Positions 44,664 through 55,094 of a DNA stretch of 64,000 bases are shown here, one piece after another; positions within the stretch are counted from its first letter, which is position 1; every line of letters begins with the position of its first letter. Origin of the DNA: Iris pallida (Eukaryota; Streptophyta; Magnoliopsida; Asparagales; Iridaceae); NCBI GenBank assembly GCA_029216955.1, contig JANAVB010010791.1:8857826-8921825 (forward strand). Direction: 5' to 3'. The notes beneath the pieces are model-generated. The model was not told the DNA's origin and did not search any database. It worked only from the letters and a program-made list of their open reading frames with translations. The position numbers and the translations under genes are program-made.

Positions 44664-46113
44664 ACTGAGGCGGTAGCTAGATCAGAAGAACCGCTGACAA
44701 TCCACCTCCAAGCTCGCAAACCTGGCAGAACTGTACCCCTTACAGCCACTCTGCGTAAGGATGCAGTCAGCCTCTCTGCACAGGAGGAGCAGATGATAAT
44801 CCGACTGCCAAGGTCTGGCCAAACACCAAGACCCACGACAGAGCTACTGACAATCGGGCTTCCTAGAGCTAGTCAGCAACAAATAGAGGAGCTCAATCCC
44901 TCTGTCAAGCCGATGACAATTTGTCTTCAAGAATGAATCGGCAGCCGAGCGCTAAGCCGGGAACTGCTAGCCAGCCAACAACTCCCCGCCCAGCACCGAG
45001 CACCAAACTTGGTGTAGCTAGTAATCCAACGGCTCCACGTTCTGCTCCACCCATAGAGCTCTGATGATTAAGCTGCCCAAGCCATTCTCTCAGTCTTCAT
45101 TTACGCAGGGGGTGGCTGAAGAAGAGTCAGAATTGGCCAAGTATATGGCTGCTCACACCGATGTTCCATCCGCAGATGATGTAATCCTACTGAAAAAGAT
45201 ACCTTACTTCATCAATAAAAGGCTATCTTTGAATTATCTTGAGCTTAATAAGCTTTGTACAATATATGCTATGGAACGCGGTATAGGCACCTACCTGCAC
45301 ACACAGGTAACAAATGTCTACACCGCAAACCAACTCACTCCAGTGGAAGACGCTTACCGTATAATCGAGGGAGAAGATCATCCAATCATCTTCGGCCGGA
45401 AGAACGATCCACAACCCTTTAGGGTAGAAGAGATTGATCTCGAACCCGACACCGGAAGACTGCCCCTTTATCTGTATAGTTCCCAATCCAAGTACCTTAT
45501 ACAAAAATAAGGGTATGATCTGGAAACTACACCAGGCTTAAACTACAGTACTGGACGGCGGTTACCTTTACAATCGCCGGTCCCGGCTGGGAAACTACGA
45601 GATTATTACAACAAAACCAGATGTGGGCTAGGTTATGTTACACCGGCAACGACCCGGGAAATCTCAGACGTGGAATGTGACTGGCATTCACACTCAACCG
45701 GATCACCCACTTCCGATTCGGATGTCAGCATTGGGGATATGCTCAGGCAAGTCTGGTCTGTCAATATGGCGTTTGCCGATGCCTACGAAGAAGATGAAGA
45801 CATTCCTGAACTTCTTGAGTTAGAACTGTAGGCACAACAACTAGATACGCAATGGAAAAAGCAGTTCGAACAAAGAGAGCCTTCCACCGAGGATGAAGTT
45901 GTGCAAATTAATCTCGGTAATGAGTCCTCTCCGAAGCCCATCTTCGTCAGCAAGAATCTGACAGGCGAAGAGCGGGAATCGTTACAGCAACTCGTCAGAG
46001 AATACATCGACGTGTTCGCCTGGAGCTACGAAGATATGCCAGGACTGAACCCCGAGGTTGTACTCCACAAACTCAACATTCGTCTGGACGCAAAACCGGT
46101 CAACCAACAGTAA
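44664..46113 (+). pseudogene. Protease-RT linker of element G
   Basis: A repetitive polyprotein spacer with recurring TI-LP-A-Q-like segments (44690-44930), then blocks shared with E: GLGYVTPATT beside GLGYITPTTT, and SDSDVSIGDML beside SDTSIGRDL. The final frame (45901-46113) reads NLTGEERESLQQLVREYIDV, FAWSYEDMPGL, the usual lead-in to the Tat RT. Several stops are present. Confidence 0.75.
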
Positions 46114-47320
46114 TGACGGTTTTGTCCCGACGTCATGAATGCCATTGAAGCTGAGGTCAACAAACTGATAGCCAACGGCTTCATCCGCGAGGAACAGCAT
46201 CCAGACTGGATCGCCAACATAGTACCAGTCCTCAAGAAGAATTGAAAGATTCGAATCTGCATCGACTTTCGCAATCTGAATGAGGCATGTCCTAAGGATG
46301 AGTTCCCCCTCCCTATCACAGACATCATGATTGACAACACATACGTCTTCGAGCGTATGTCATTCATGGATGGTTTCTCAGGGTACAACCAAATCAAGAT
46401 GTTCTCTGATGACGAATAGCATACATCATTCCGAACACCAATTGGCACATACTGCTACATAGTCATGCCTTTCGGTTTAAAGAATGCATGCGCCACCTAT
46501 CAAAGAGCTATGAGCATCATCTTCAGAGACCACCTGCGTAAGACAGTGGAATGCTACGTCGATGACATTACCGTCAAAAGCCGCTCTAAGGAAGATCATC
46601 TGCATGATCTGAGGACAGTGTTCGACCTGATGCGAGCACACAATTTGAAGATGAATCCCACAAAATACTTCTTGGATGTATCCAGCGGGAAGTTCTTGGG
46701 TTTCATCATTACTTTCCAGGGTATCCATATAGACCTTGAGAAGACGAAGGCAATCATGGAGATGGGTCCCCCGAGAAATCTCCGTGAACTCCGACGCCTT
46801 CAAGGGAGGCTGGCCTACATTATGAGGTTTATCTCTAACCTCTCCGGACGATGCCAACCATTCACCCACCTCATAAAGAAGGGCATTTCATTTGTATGGG
46901 ATGAAGGATGCCAGTGCACCTTCGACAGTATCAAAGAATATCTGACGAACCCTCCAGTCCTGGTAGCCCCGATGGCTGGAAGACCATTCATGCTCTATGT
47001 GCGAGCGATGGAACATTCTCTCGGTGCTCTGGTAGCACAAAACAACAATGCAGGCCATGAGCAAGCTATATATTACCTCAGTCGAATGATGATGGGGCCG
47101 GAGCACCGATACACCGTCGTGGAGAAAGAGTGCCTTACTCTGGTGTTCGCCATTCAGAAAATACGACACTACGTCACGGGACAAACCATCCATGTAATAT
47201 CAAGAGTCAACCCCCTCAGGGTCCTCATGACCAAGCCAGGTGCACTCAGCTCTCGCCTCGCTACCCGGGCGATTTTATTGACTCTCTACCACATGATCTT
47301 CGTCCCGCAGAAGGCTATTA
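46114..47320 (+). pseudogene. RT and gypsy RNase H of element G
   Basis: RT blocks in order: IREEQHPDWIANIVPVLKKN, RICIDFRNLNEACPKDEFP, MSFMDGFSGYNQIKM, YCYIVMPFGLKNACATYQRA and CYVDDITVKSRS (YVDD about 46552-46563). From about 46940 the connection and first RNase H follow (PMAGRPFMLYVRAMEHSLGA, IYYLSRMM, EHRYTVVEKECL). Stops at 46111, about 46243 and about 46417 break the first part; from 46465 it is open to 47953. Confidence 0.92.
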
Positions 47321-47955
47321 AAGGTCTATCTCTGGCAGACTTTTTAGCAGCTCATCGAGGATCGGAGTCAACTAGAATAGACGAAGAGATTCCAGATGAG
47401 GTCGCCAATTCAAATGTGACCTCTCATGATGCCGTATGGCGAATGTTCTTCGACGGTGCTTCCAGAACAGGGCCCAGGGGCAACATCGTTGCCGGAGTCG
47501 GAGTGGTGCTGATTTCTCCCACCAGGCTGGTGATCAATCGGGCTTACTCCCTCACGGACCCCTGTTCAAACAACGTGACCGAGTATAATACTTTGGTCAT
47601 TGGCCTTCGACTTGAAAAGGAGCTGGGGGTAGAGTATCTCAAAGCGTACGGCGATTCGCAGCTAATCGTTAACCAGATCCGAGGTTCATGCGAAGTGCGT
47701 CATGAAGACATGATCCCCTATCACCAAATAGCGATCGACATCATCTCATCCTTGGAAGGATTCTTCATAGAATATGTTCCCAGGCTCCAGAACATTGAAG
47801 TCGATGCCCTGGCAGGCCTTGCCGCTTCCCTAGCAGTACCAAATCATGTTCATCATCTGGTTGACATCATAGGCCGAGAGTTGGTCTGTCCCAGGAATAA
47901 TATTCAATGTATTGAGAGTTACTCCGCTCTGACAGTCGACGAAGCACCAGACTAG
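47321..47955 (+). pseudogene. Archaeal-type second RNase H of element G
   Basis: Continuous with the RT frame: ALADFLAAH-like LSLADFLAAH, then MFFDGASRTGPRGNIVAGVG (catalytic Asp), NVTEYNTLVIGLRLEKELGV (Glu), LKAYGDSQLIVNQIRG (Asp) and IEVDALAGLAAS (Asp). All four expected acidic residues are visible. A second RNase H of this kind is characteristic of Tat elements. The frame ends at TAG 47953. Confidence 0.92.
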
Positions 47956-49209
47956 AGATAACCATTCATCGACTTCGTTGTCTACGACATCCCACCAAAG
48001 AATCCGAAGGAAGCCACTTCTATCAGAAGACGTTCCCTCAGATTCTTCTACGATACAGAGACGAAAATGCTGTATCGGCGATCATACGATGGATTACTGC
48101 TTCGGTGTCTGTCAAATACAGAAGCCAAAGAAGCCGTGCGTGAGGCTCATGATGGCATCTGTGGAGCCCATCAGCCTGGCTCGAAACTACAAGATCGCCT
48201 TCGCCGAATGGGCTACAACTGGCCCACGATGGTTGCCGATACGATAGACTATGCAAGAAAGTGCAAAGCTTGTCAAGTCCACGCAGATTTCATCCATCAG
48301 CCATCCGAGTTTCTACATCCGACGATAGCATCTTGGCTATTCGAAGCATGGGGAATGGACATCATTGGTCCAATTATTCCGCCTTCGTCCCGAGGACATC
48401 GCTTCATACTCGCAATCACAGATTTCTTCTCCAAATAGGCGAAGGCTATTCCGCTAACAGAAGTCAAGACTTCAAACATGATCAGCTTTCTCAAGCATTA
48501 CGTCATCTACCGCTTTGGACTGCCCCGAAGGATCATCCACGACAATGGGCCGCAGTTCGCAAGCCACGCCTTCTATCGGTTTTGCGACAAATATCGAATC
48601 CAGAATATTGGCTCAACACCATACAACCCGGCGTCTAATGGTCTGGCTGAGGCATTCAACAAAACAATCATCAAGCTTCTCAAGAAGTTTGTGTCATCAA
48701 ACAAACGTGACTGGAATGAAAAGCTCAGCGAATGCTTATGGGCGTACCGCACTACAGTACGGACGGCCACTGGAAACACACCATTCTCTCTGGTATATGG
48801 GAGTGAGGCAGTTCTTCCACTAGAGACTCAAATCCCCTCGCTCCGCGTCGCCCTCACATATCGATTGACAACAGATGATAATCATCATCGTCGACTACAA
48901 GAGTTGGAGGCCCTAGATGAGAAGCGCCTGTTAGCTCAACAATGAATCGAGCTGTACCAAGCCCGTATCTCCGGAGCCTTCAACAAGAAGGTTAAAATCA
49001 GAACATTCCAAGTGGGCGATCTCGTTCTGGCAGTTCGGAGGCCGATGGTTATGACTCACAAAATCGTCGGCAAGTTTCAACCAAAGTGGGAAGGCCCGTT
49101 CATCATCGATGTTGTATTCTCCAACGGAGCTTACCTCCTCGCAAAACAAAATGGAGACTTGCTCATGTTGTCCATCAATGGCAAGTTCCTAAAGAAGTAT
49201 TACATCTAA
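47956..49209 (+). pseudogene. Integrase of element G
   Basis: The HHCC finger (EAHDGICGAHQPG ... KCKACQVH) is followed by the catalytic core: D in GMDIIGPI (about 48355), D in IIHDNGPQF (about 48540) and E in NGLAEAFNKT (about 48650). The C-terminal part reads FQVGDLVLAVRRP and GKFQPKWEGPFII. Stops at about 48436 and 48943 interrupt it. No chromodomain is seen, in keeping with Tat elements. It ends KKYYI at 49209. Confidence 0.9.
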
Positions 49210-50060
49210 AATAATATCCTATAAATTTCCTAGATTGACGAGTTATGTACCCCCTTGGTACCGCTGAACTCGTATTTCAACTACAAATGATGAGTTACGT
49301 ACCCTTTGGTACCGTGAACTCACATTCCAAATCCAAATCTCCCAGATAGTTGAGTTATGTACCCGTAAGTACCGCTGAACTCACACTCTGGTCACTACAG
49401 ATAAATCTATATCGCATCTTTTAGGTAGTAAGTCATGTATGATCATACCCCTGAACTTTCCTCCTAAAAGAGCTCCTTCCTTATGATCCAATACCTACAC
49501 TTTCAGTGCACAAAAAGGGTAACAGATCCACAGATTTTCCAAAACAACCACGTCGATGTTACCTCTGAGTTGTTTCCCTTCCATCAAAAATAAACCGCCC
49601 CTCATATAGAACTTCTACGTCCTCATTACCTCTGAGTTGTTCTAGGTACCCTTCATGGAGCTCACTCCTGCCATGTCCTCATTACCTCTGGGTGGAAAGG
49701 CTCCATCGAAGAAACCCTCATATTTACCATGTCCTCATTACCTCTGAGTAAGTATGTTGGTTCTCTCCCAACTTGTTATCCGTATCCAGAACCAGGGTAC
49801 GCCAAGGATAATAGGTCCACAAAAAGTCTCCTATTGGGGCAACTACTACAAGCAAAGAATAGAGCGAATGTATTCTGTTTATTCAAAATCGGTTACATTC
49901 ACCTGACTACATCTCATAAGCAAGCCAAAGAAGTTCTTCATCGTTTCATTCAGACAAGAGGGAAAGAAAAAAAATTACAAAAGAAGCAAAACACAAACTA
50001 CAGCTAAAGACAGACAAAAATATCAAGACAAAGATGGACATTTATGTGAGCCCACAAATC
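49210..50060 (+). repeat. Tandem repeats in the 3' region of element G
   Basis: Three units of about 65-80 bp carry GTACC...GGTACCG(C)TGAACTC (49230-49390). A second set of at least four units carries CCTCATTACCTCTGAGT or close variants (about 49555-49750). No protein-coding frame is supported on the plus strand. Repeats after integrase are frequent in Tat/Ogre elements. Confidence 0.75.
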
Positions 50061-50817
50061 CTAGTTGTGGGGGCGCATATACCAATCCCTCAACCATTTT
50101 TTATATGAAGGATCTACTTGAGCAAGATCCTCGTCCGGAGCAGAAGGGTCAGAACTCCCAATACTACCGCCGTCAGACTGGGGCTCCTCCTTTACAGCAA
50201 CCTCAATAGGTACCAGCTCTCCTTTCTGTTCCTCTATTTTTGGTATTACCTCATCATTAACAAGCGATGACTCTTGTTTGAGAGGTGGCAGCAGCTCTTC
50301 CTTCACAAAGATCTCAGCCTTCGGCAGGGATACTGCAAGAATCAAAGATAAAAAGAAAAACAGAAACAAAATTAGAAGATGACCGGAGCCTTATGCGGCC
50401 CAGTCCAGACGAACTTATGTGGTCCTATTTAAGGGGGCTTCATGCGGTTCGATTCAGAGGGACTTATGCGGCTCTGTTCGATAGGTCATTATGCGGTTCA
50501 GTTTGTGAAGTGTCTATGCGGCCACTAGACAAACCCCATGCGGCTCAGACATGGGGTATACTCCCATGCGGCTCGGACATGGGACGTGCATGCGGCCCAT
50601 ACAATTTGAACAGTTCGATGAAAACGAGGAACGCATTAAAGGCTTGTGCATAAAGCATGCAACAGAGCCGTCTTTATTAGGGTTTTGAAGTATACGATCC
50701 ACCCAAACCCTTACCAGTAATGGTGGGGTGAACGTCGGGGTGAACTTCAGGCGCCGTGGCTGACGAAGAAGCCACTCCCTTACCCTTCGCCACGGCTGTA
50801 GAAGACTTGGGGGCCAT
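50061..50817 (-). CDS. Antisense two-exon ORF inside element G (124 aa when spliced)
   Basis: The ATG at 50817 opens a basic N-terminus (MAPKSSTAVAKGKG). Exon 1 ends at 50715 with ACTG followed by the donor GTAAGG. The 382-nt intron (50333-50714) ends in a pyrimidine-rich tract and TTGCAG, and exon 2 runs 50332-50061. The exon junction keeps frame exactly (103 + 272 = 375 nt with the TAG stop). Exon 2 is acidic (AEIFVKEELLPPLKQESS, AVKEEPQSDGG, DEDLAQVD) and ends YKKWLRDWYMRPHN. Two VKEE sites fit a sumoylation consensus. A minus-strand TATAAATA lies about 110 bp before the ATG. Antisense additional ORFs after integrase are known in Tat elements such as Grande. Unlike the sense genes, this one has no lesion. 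Function unknown; splicing is predicted only. Confidence 0.7.
50333..50714 (-). other. Predicted intron of the antisense ORF, filled with ATGCGGC units
   Basis: Donor GTAAGG (50714) and acceptor TTGCAG (50333). On the plus strand 50390-50600 holds about eight ATGCGG(C/T) motifs spaced roughly 20-35 bp. Confidence 0.6.
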
Positions 50818-50921
50818 TGCTGATCGATGGGCGGAGAAAGGAAGACGAAGGCAGCAACTTAGGGCAAGAAGAGTTGAAGACGAGAGAAAGTAAAGAAGTC
50901 TTCCCGTTCCACAAACCCTCT

Positions 50922-50932
50922 TATTTATATGC
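50922..50932 (-). promoter_or_regulatory. TATA box for the antisense ORF
   Basis: The minus strand reads GCATATAAATAAG. It is followed by a leader of about 100 nt with pyrimidine-rich stretches (CTTTCTCTCGTCTTC) and the ATG at 50817. The position fits an independent promoter facing away from the 3' LTR. Confidence 0.5.
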
Positions 50933-51119
50933 AGATAAAAGGGGAGCTCATGAACCGACGGATACCTCGATCCTCGTGCTGCATAAAGAACAGAATCGAC
51001 CCTTCGGGCATCGAGGAAAATCCGAATATTTAAACCGACTCTTGGGATCCTGCCCCAAAAGGCGGCTTTAAATCCAAAGCAAATCAAGAGCAATTAATAA
51101 GACGCACACGTGACAGAGA

Positions 51120-51293
51120 GTCTATGCGGCCAGACAGTCCATGCAGCTGGACAGTCCATGCTGCTAGGACGTCCATACGGCTAGGAAGTCCATGCGGTCA
51201 GAATATCCTCTGCGGCCAGAAGAGCTTGTATATAGCCATGCTTCTTATTCAAAGTATTTCAATTTTATAAATTAAAAACTTTGAAGGGGGTCT
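51120..51293 (+). other. 3' end of element G: ATGCGGC-like repeats and polypurine tract
   Basis: Five units of roughly 19 bp of the type AGTCCATGCGGC...AGGA (about 51120-51225) precede the purine-rich tract TTGAAGGGGGTCT (51281-51293), next to the LTR start TGTAGAAGC. Confidence 0.7.
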
Positions 51294-52740
51294 TGTAGAA
51301 GCATGGAAAAAGACAAGGAAAGCCTATGCGGCTCAAAATAGAAGGAGCCTCATGCGGCTCATAAGTCGTTCAGGATCCCATGCGGTTCACAAACAGAAGG
51401 AGCCTCATGCGGCTCCAAAAGTCTTTCATGCAGCTCGGATGGCTCCACGCCACGTGGCCTCACACTGTCCGATCTAACAACTAGCCATAAAGCAGCAGCT
51501 TGGATTAATTACCTGACGACAGCCCTGACAATGACAGCTCTGACAAATGACATCTCTGACATAAAAGTCGAAATGATGACTCTGACATGATGGCGTGCTC
51601 CTAGGAAAAAGAAGAAAATCTTTTATAGCTGGCATGATCCGTCAAGTCCAAAGCTCCCTATGCGGCTGCCACTCCTATGCGGCTGACACCCCTATGCGGT
51701 TGCTCTTTTCATACGGTTGCTCTACTCATGCTGCTGCTTCCTTCATACGGCTGCTACCTTCATACGGCTGCTTTCTCTATGCGACTGCCACCTTCATGCG
51801 GCTGCTTCCTTCAAATGGCTGCTACTTTTATGCGGCTCCTTCCTTCATGCGACTGCCACCTTCATGCGGCTGCTACCTTCATACGGTTAGGAGTGTGGGG
51901 GCCACCCATATGCGGTTCATTTAGAGATCGCATTTATGCGGCTCTGTCAGGACATCCCACTCACGACAGTTGAGACACGTGGCGGTCCTCATGATAGTTG
52001 AGACACGTGGTGATCCTCATGACAGTTGAGACACGTGGCTGTCTTATCCCCTCAGAATTATGGATGCTCGTAAATCATAACAACCAGATTTAGTACAATC
52101 ACCATAATTACTCGGATCAAATCAGATTTATTGTAATTAAGCAAATTGAATACGTGGCGGAAGATCCGATCTTGTCATGACAAATTTTGAAGATTCATTG
52201 CAATCAGCATTAATTGTCCATACAGATTTGGCGCAATCAAGAATTAACTGCCCAGATGTAATATAATCAAGATTAATGGTCCAGATGATTGGCCGCCGAC
52301 TTTTCAAGGGGGAATCATTGCAAACCCTAATGATCACACCCCCACTGCTATAAATAGCAAGGTGCCGTTCCCTTGCAAATCCTGGAGAATTCTGGAGGGA
52401 AAGAGACAGAGAGAATTCCAGAGAAAAAGAGACTCTCTCTACCCGGCTGGACACACAGAGAGACAAAGGCACACACAGAGGATTCTTCTCACACATCCTG
52501 AGAATATTTCTTCATCAGAGCCAAGGCTATGTTCGATCGTCCAAGGAGTAAGGCAGAGCTGCCGTCGCTTTCCCGAGCCTCTACCGTCACCCCCTAAAAT
52601 CAAAAATAAACAATCGTACTTAGATTGTTGTACCTAGGTTTTCATTCCTAGGCTTTCATTATACAAGCGAGTTTGTATTGTGATTCTAAGTTCAGTCCTC
52701 CTATAAAATTATTCTGTGCTTTTACAATCAATGGCAAACA
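51294..52740 (+). repeat. 3' LTR of element G (1447 bp)
   Basis: Same layout as 39044-40475: an 18-bp ATGCGGC array (about 51672-51895), three CACGTGG repeats (51962-52040) and TATAAATAG (52349-52357). The 15-bp length difference from the 5' copy is partly due to array length. Confidence 0.94.
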
Positions 52741-52775
52741 GGATCCACAAAACAGACAAACCTTTCGTAAGACGG

Positions 52776-53540
52776 TACATCAGGATCCCTAAAGCTTGGA
52801 GCAGACTTCGAAGGATGATGCTGAGCAATGAGCCCGGGTCGATGTGAATGTGATCGACCTTGATGGCACCCACATATCTTGTGTAGTACAGGGGTCGGTT
52901 ATGCCAGTTGTTCTTTAGCAGCATATCGTGCTGCGCAAAGGTGATATTAGGAATCACCTCGACCACGCTATGGCAATACGGACATACCGTAGGGTCTTCC
53001 TTGGGCTGCTTCACCAGTACGAGGTAAGCCTCTGTATTCTGCAGTGCCTCGCTGAGGGCATCTCGAGTTGCTTTGGAGAGCTAAAGAAGCTCGAAGAGTG
53101 ATAACAGAGCCATCGTGTTGGCTAGCTGTGCCAGTATATCGAAGTTGTAGGGCTTGATCGGGCCTACTGTCGAGTCCTTTCGTAGAGGCTTATCGAAGCG
53201 GACCTCCTTCTATTTTTGCTTATCTGTGGCAGGAGGTTGAGAAGGTCCGGCTTGTGCTATATCGGGAGTAGAATGGGTCACCGGTGGGGGCGTCTCTTCT
53301 TCAGGAGCCTAATTTTTCTCTCGTTAGAGAGCCAAACTAGTGGTCACCCTAGTGTCTTCTACCGAGGAGGAGTCCATGCGACATGTCCTGACCTTTCTTC
53401 CTTTAGCCAGGCGTGCCGCTGGCACAATTATGTCAGAAATGACAGCTGGATGAACCCATATTACTTCACCTTGCGGTGTTGTGAAGGGGATGAGGCCTTG
53501 GGCATTGTCCCTGGCGGGCAAAAGGTTGACGACTTCAATC
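52776..53540 (-). pseudogene. Protease N-terminal part and gag-protease linker of element E
   Basis: The minus strand encodes LLARDNAQGLIPFTTPQGEV-like linker, PIKPYNFDILAQLANT, SEALQNTEAYL, YYTRYVGAIKVDHIHIDPGS and ILMYRLT, where fragment F interrupts it. Each block has a counterpart in G (PYNFDILA, SEALQNADAYL, DRMHIDPGSS, PMHRLT). Frameshifts and stops occur throughout. Confidence 0.8.
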
Positions 53541-54960
53541 ATTGCCTTTAGGATGGGACGACCCGGTCTTGAGTCTCGGCTATTAGAAAGCTCCCGAACT
53601 GTATCGTAACCATGTTGGCCATTACAGTCTTTTCCTCGTAATCAAGAGAGATGACTTTGGTGTTAGTAAGATATTGAATCTATCTTTTCAACACCTAGCA
53701 GTCACGTGTTGACTGGTGGATGTAATGGTGGTAGTGGTAGTACTTAGGATTATCTGCCTTTTTGACTTCGTTAGGATGCTTAGGAGGTGGAAGCGGCAGC
53801 CTGCCGCCCTTGGTTAGCATCTCGAATAACTCGAGAGTGTCTTCGTCATTGAAGGAGTAGGTTTTCTTCGGCTTCTGCGCTTCGGCTGGCTTGGAGCTCA
53901 CGAACGCTAGACCATTTGTAATATTGATGACCATAGCTTGCTTGCCTTTACCGTCTCTTACTCGCTTCTCTTTATCTTCAATAAAGGGAAAGTTCAGACC
54001 CAGAAGTTGTGCATCTTGTGCCTTCTTCTGAGCTACGTCTGCTTCAGTAATAAAGGGCGTCCACTCGATGCAGGGAGCACTGTGCCACAGTTTGATAGCA
54101 GGGAGCATATTCTTGTGGCATGAATCCATGAGCATGGGCTCAGGCATGTCTGAAGGTAGCCTTAGGACAGCCTGGCGGAAGCATATTTTTTTCTTTCTGA
54201 ACGATGTTCATAAGAGTAGACATCGTTATGTCTAGCCCTCCTTCGTAGAACCATTCCAGGAACATGTTCTTCAGGTCTTTAAAGGATTTGATGCAGTTGT
54301 TGGGCAAATGGCAGAACCATTCATAGGCCATCCCCTGCAGAGCTTCAACGAACATGCTGGTGAGAAGGGCGTCGTCATTTGGCAAGTATCCTGTTACTGA
54401 GGCAAAGTGCCTCAAGTATCGTCTGGGCGACTCCTTAGTACCATAAGGGATGATATTATGTGGTTTATATTTAGGAGGATAAACCACATTGTACCACTCA
54501 ACAGGATAAGGCTACTGGATGCCCGTCTTTCGGAGTGTGGCTCACTTTTCTTTGGCATCATGGCGAGCGTATAGCTCCTCCAGTGCTTGTTGTATTTCAT
54601 TGTATGCTGCTGGATTGATGGTCGACGGAATGACCGACGACTGTGCGACTTAGTTTTTTACGGACAGGGTACTAGACCCATCACGAACCGTCGGAGCCGC
54701 AGGTTTGGAAGCAATGGGAACCAATCTGTCCTTGATCTCCAGAATGACAGAGGCTAAAGTCTATATTGATATGTTCAATGCGTTAAGACTTCCTTCGAGA
54801 GCCTCAATGCATTTTTGCATATCAGTATTTCCGCTTGATTCTTCATTGTCATCAGCCGCCATGTGCACAGATGCTATATGCGTGTAAGTATAAGGGGTGG
54901 TAGATCTTTTGCTTCCTGGTTTAGAGTGCTGGTGCTCGTTGTCTTGTAGGAACACTGGCA
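53541..54960 (-). pseudogene. gag of element E
   Basis: Minus-strand blocks YPPKYKPHNIIPYGTKESPR, ALQGMAYEWFCHLPNNCIKS and FKDLKNMFLEWFYEGGLDIT form the gag core. A zinc-finger-like HYHHYIHQSTRDC lies near 53700. At least three frame changes and several stops break it (for example at about 54140 and 54490). Confidence 0.82.
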
Positions 54961-55094
54961 AGTTACGATCGTCCTCTTACTCGACATTGTTCCTACCCCC
55001 GGTCTTCTGACTACTTGTGCCCGTAGAAGTATCGGTGTCATACGTCTCTTCGTCATGCTGAAACGAAGGGTTATTATACACCGTATCAGGCTGG

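Larger units (their letters stand above)
39044..52740 (+). mobile_element. Element G: complete Tat-type Ty3/gypsy retrotransposon with an antisense ORF
   Basis: LTRs at 39044-40475 and 51294-52740 share TGTAGAAGC starts and GGCAAACA ends. The flanking duplication is GGATC (39039-39043 and 52741-52745). The interior has ORF1, gag, protease, RT, gypsy RNase H, archaeal-type RNase H and integrase on the plus strand, then a two-exon antisense ORF before the 3' LTR. I count about 20 differences between the first roughly 240 bp of the two LTRs, so it is much older than A or D. Plus-strand genes carry many stops. It inserted into fragment F. Confidence 0.95.
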
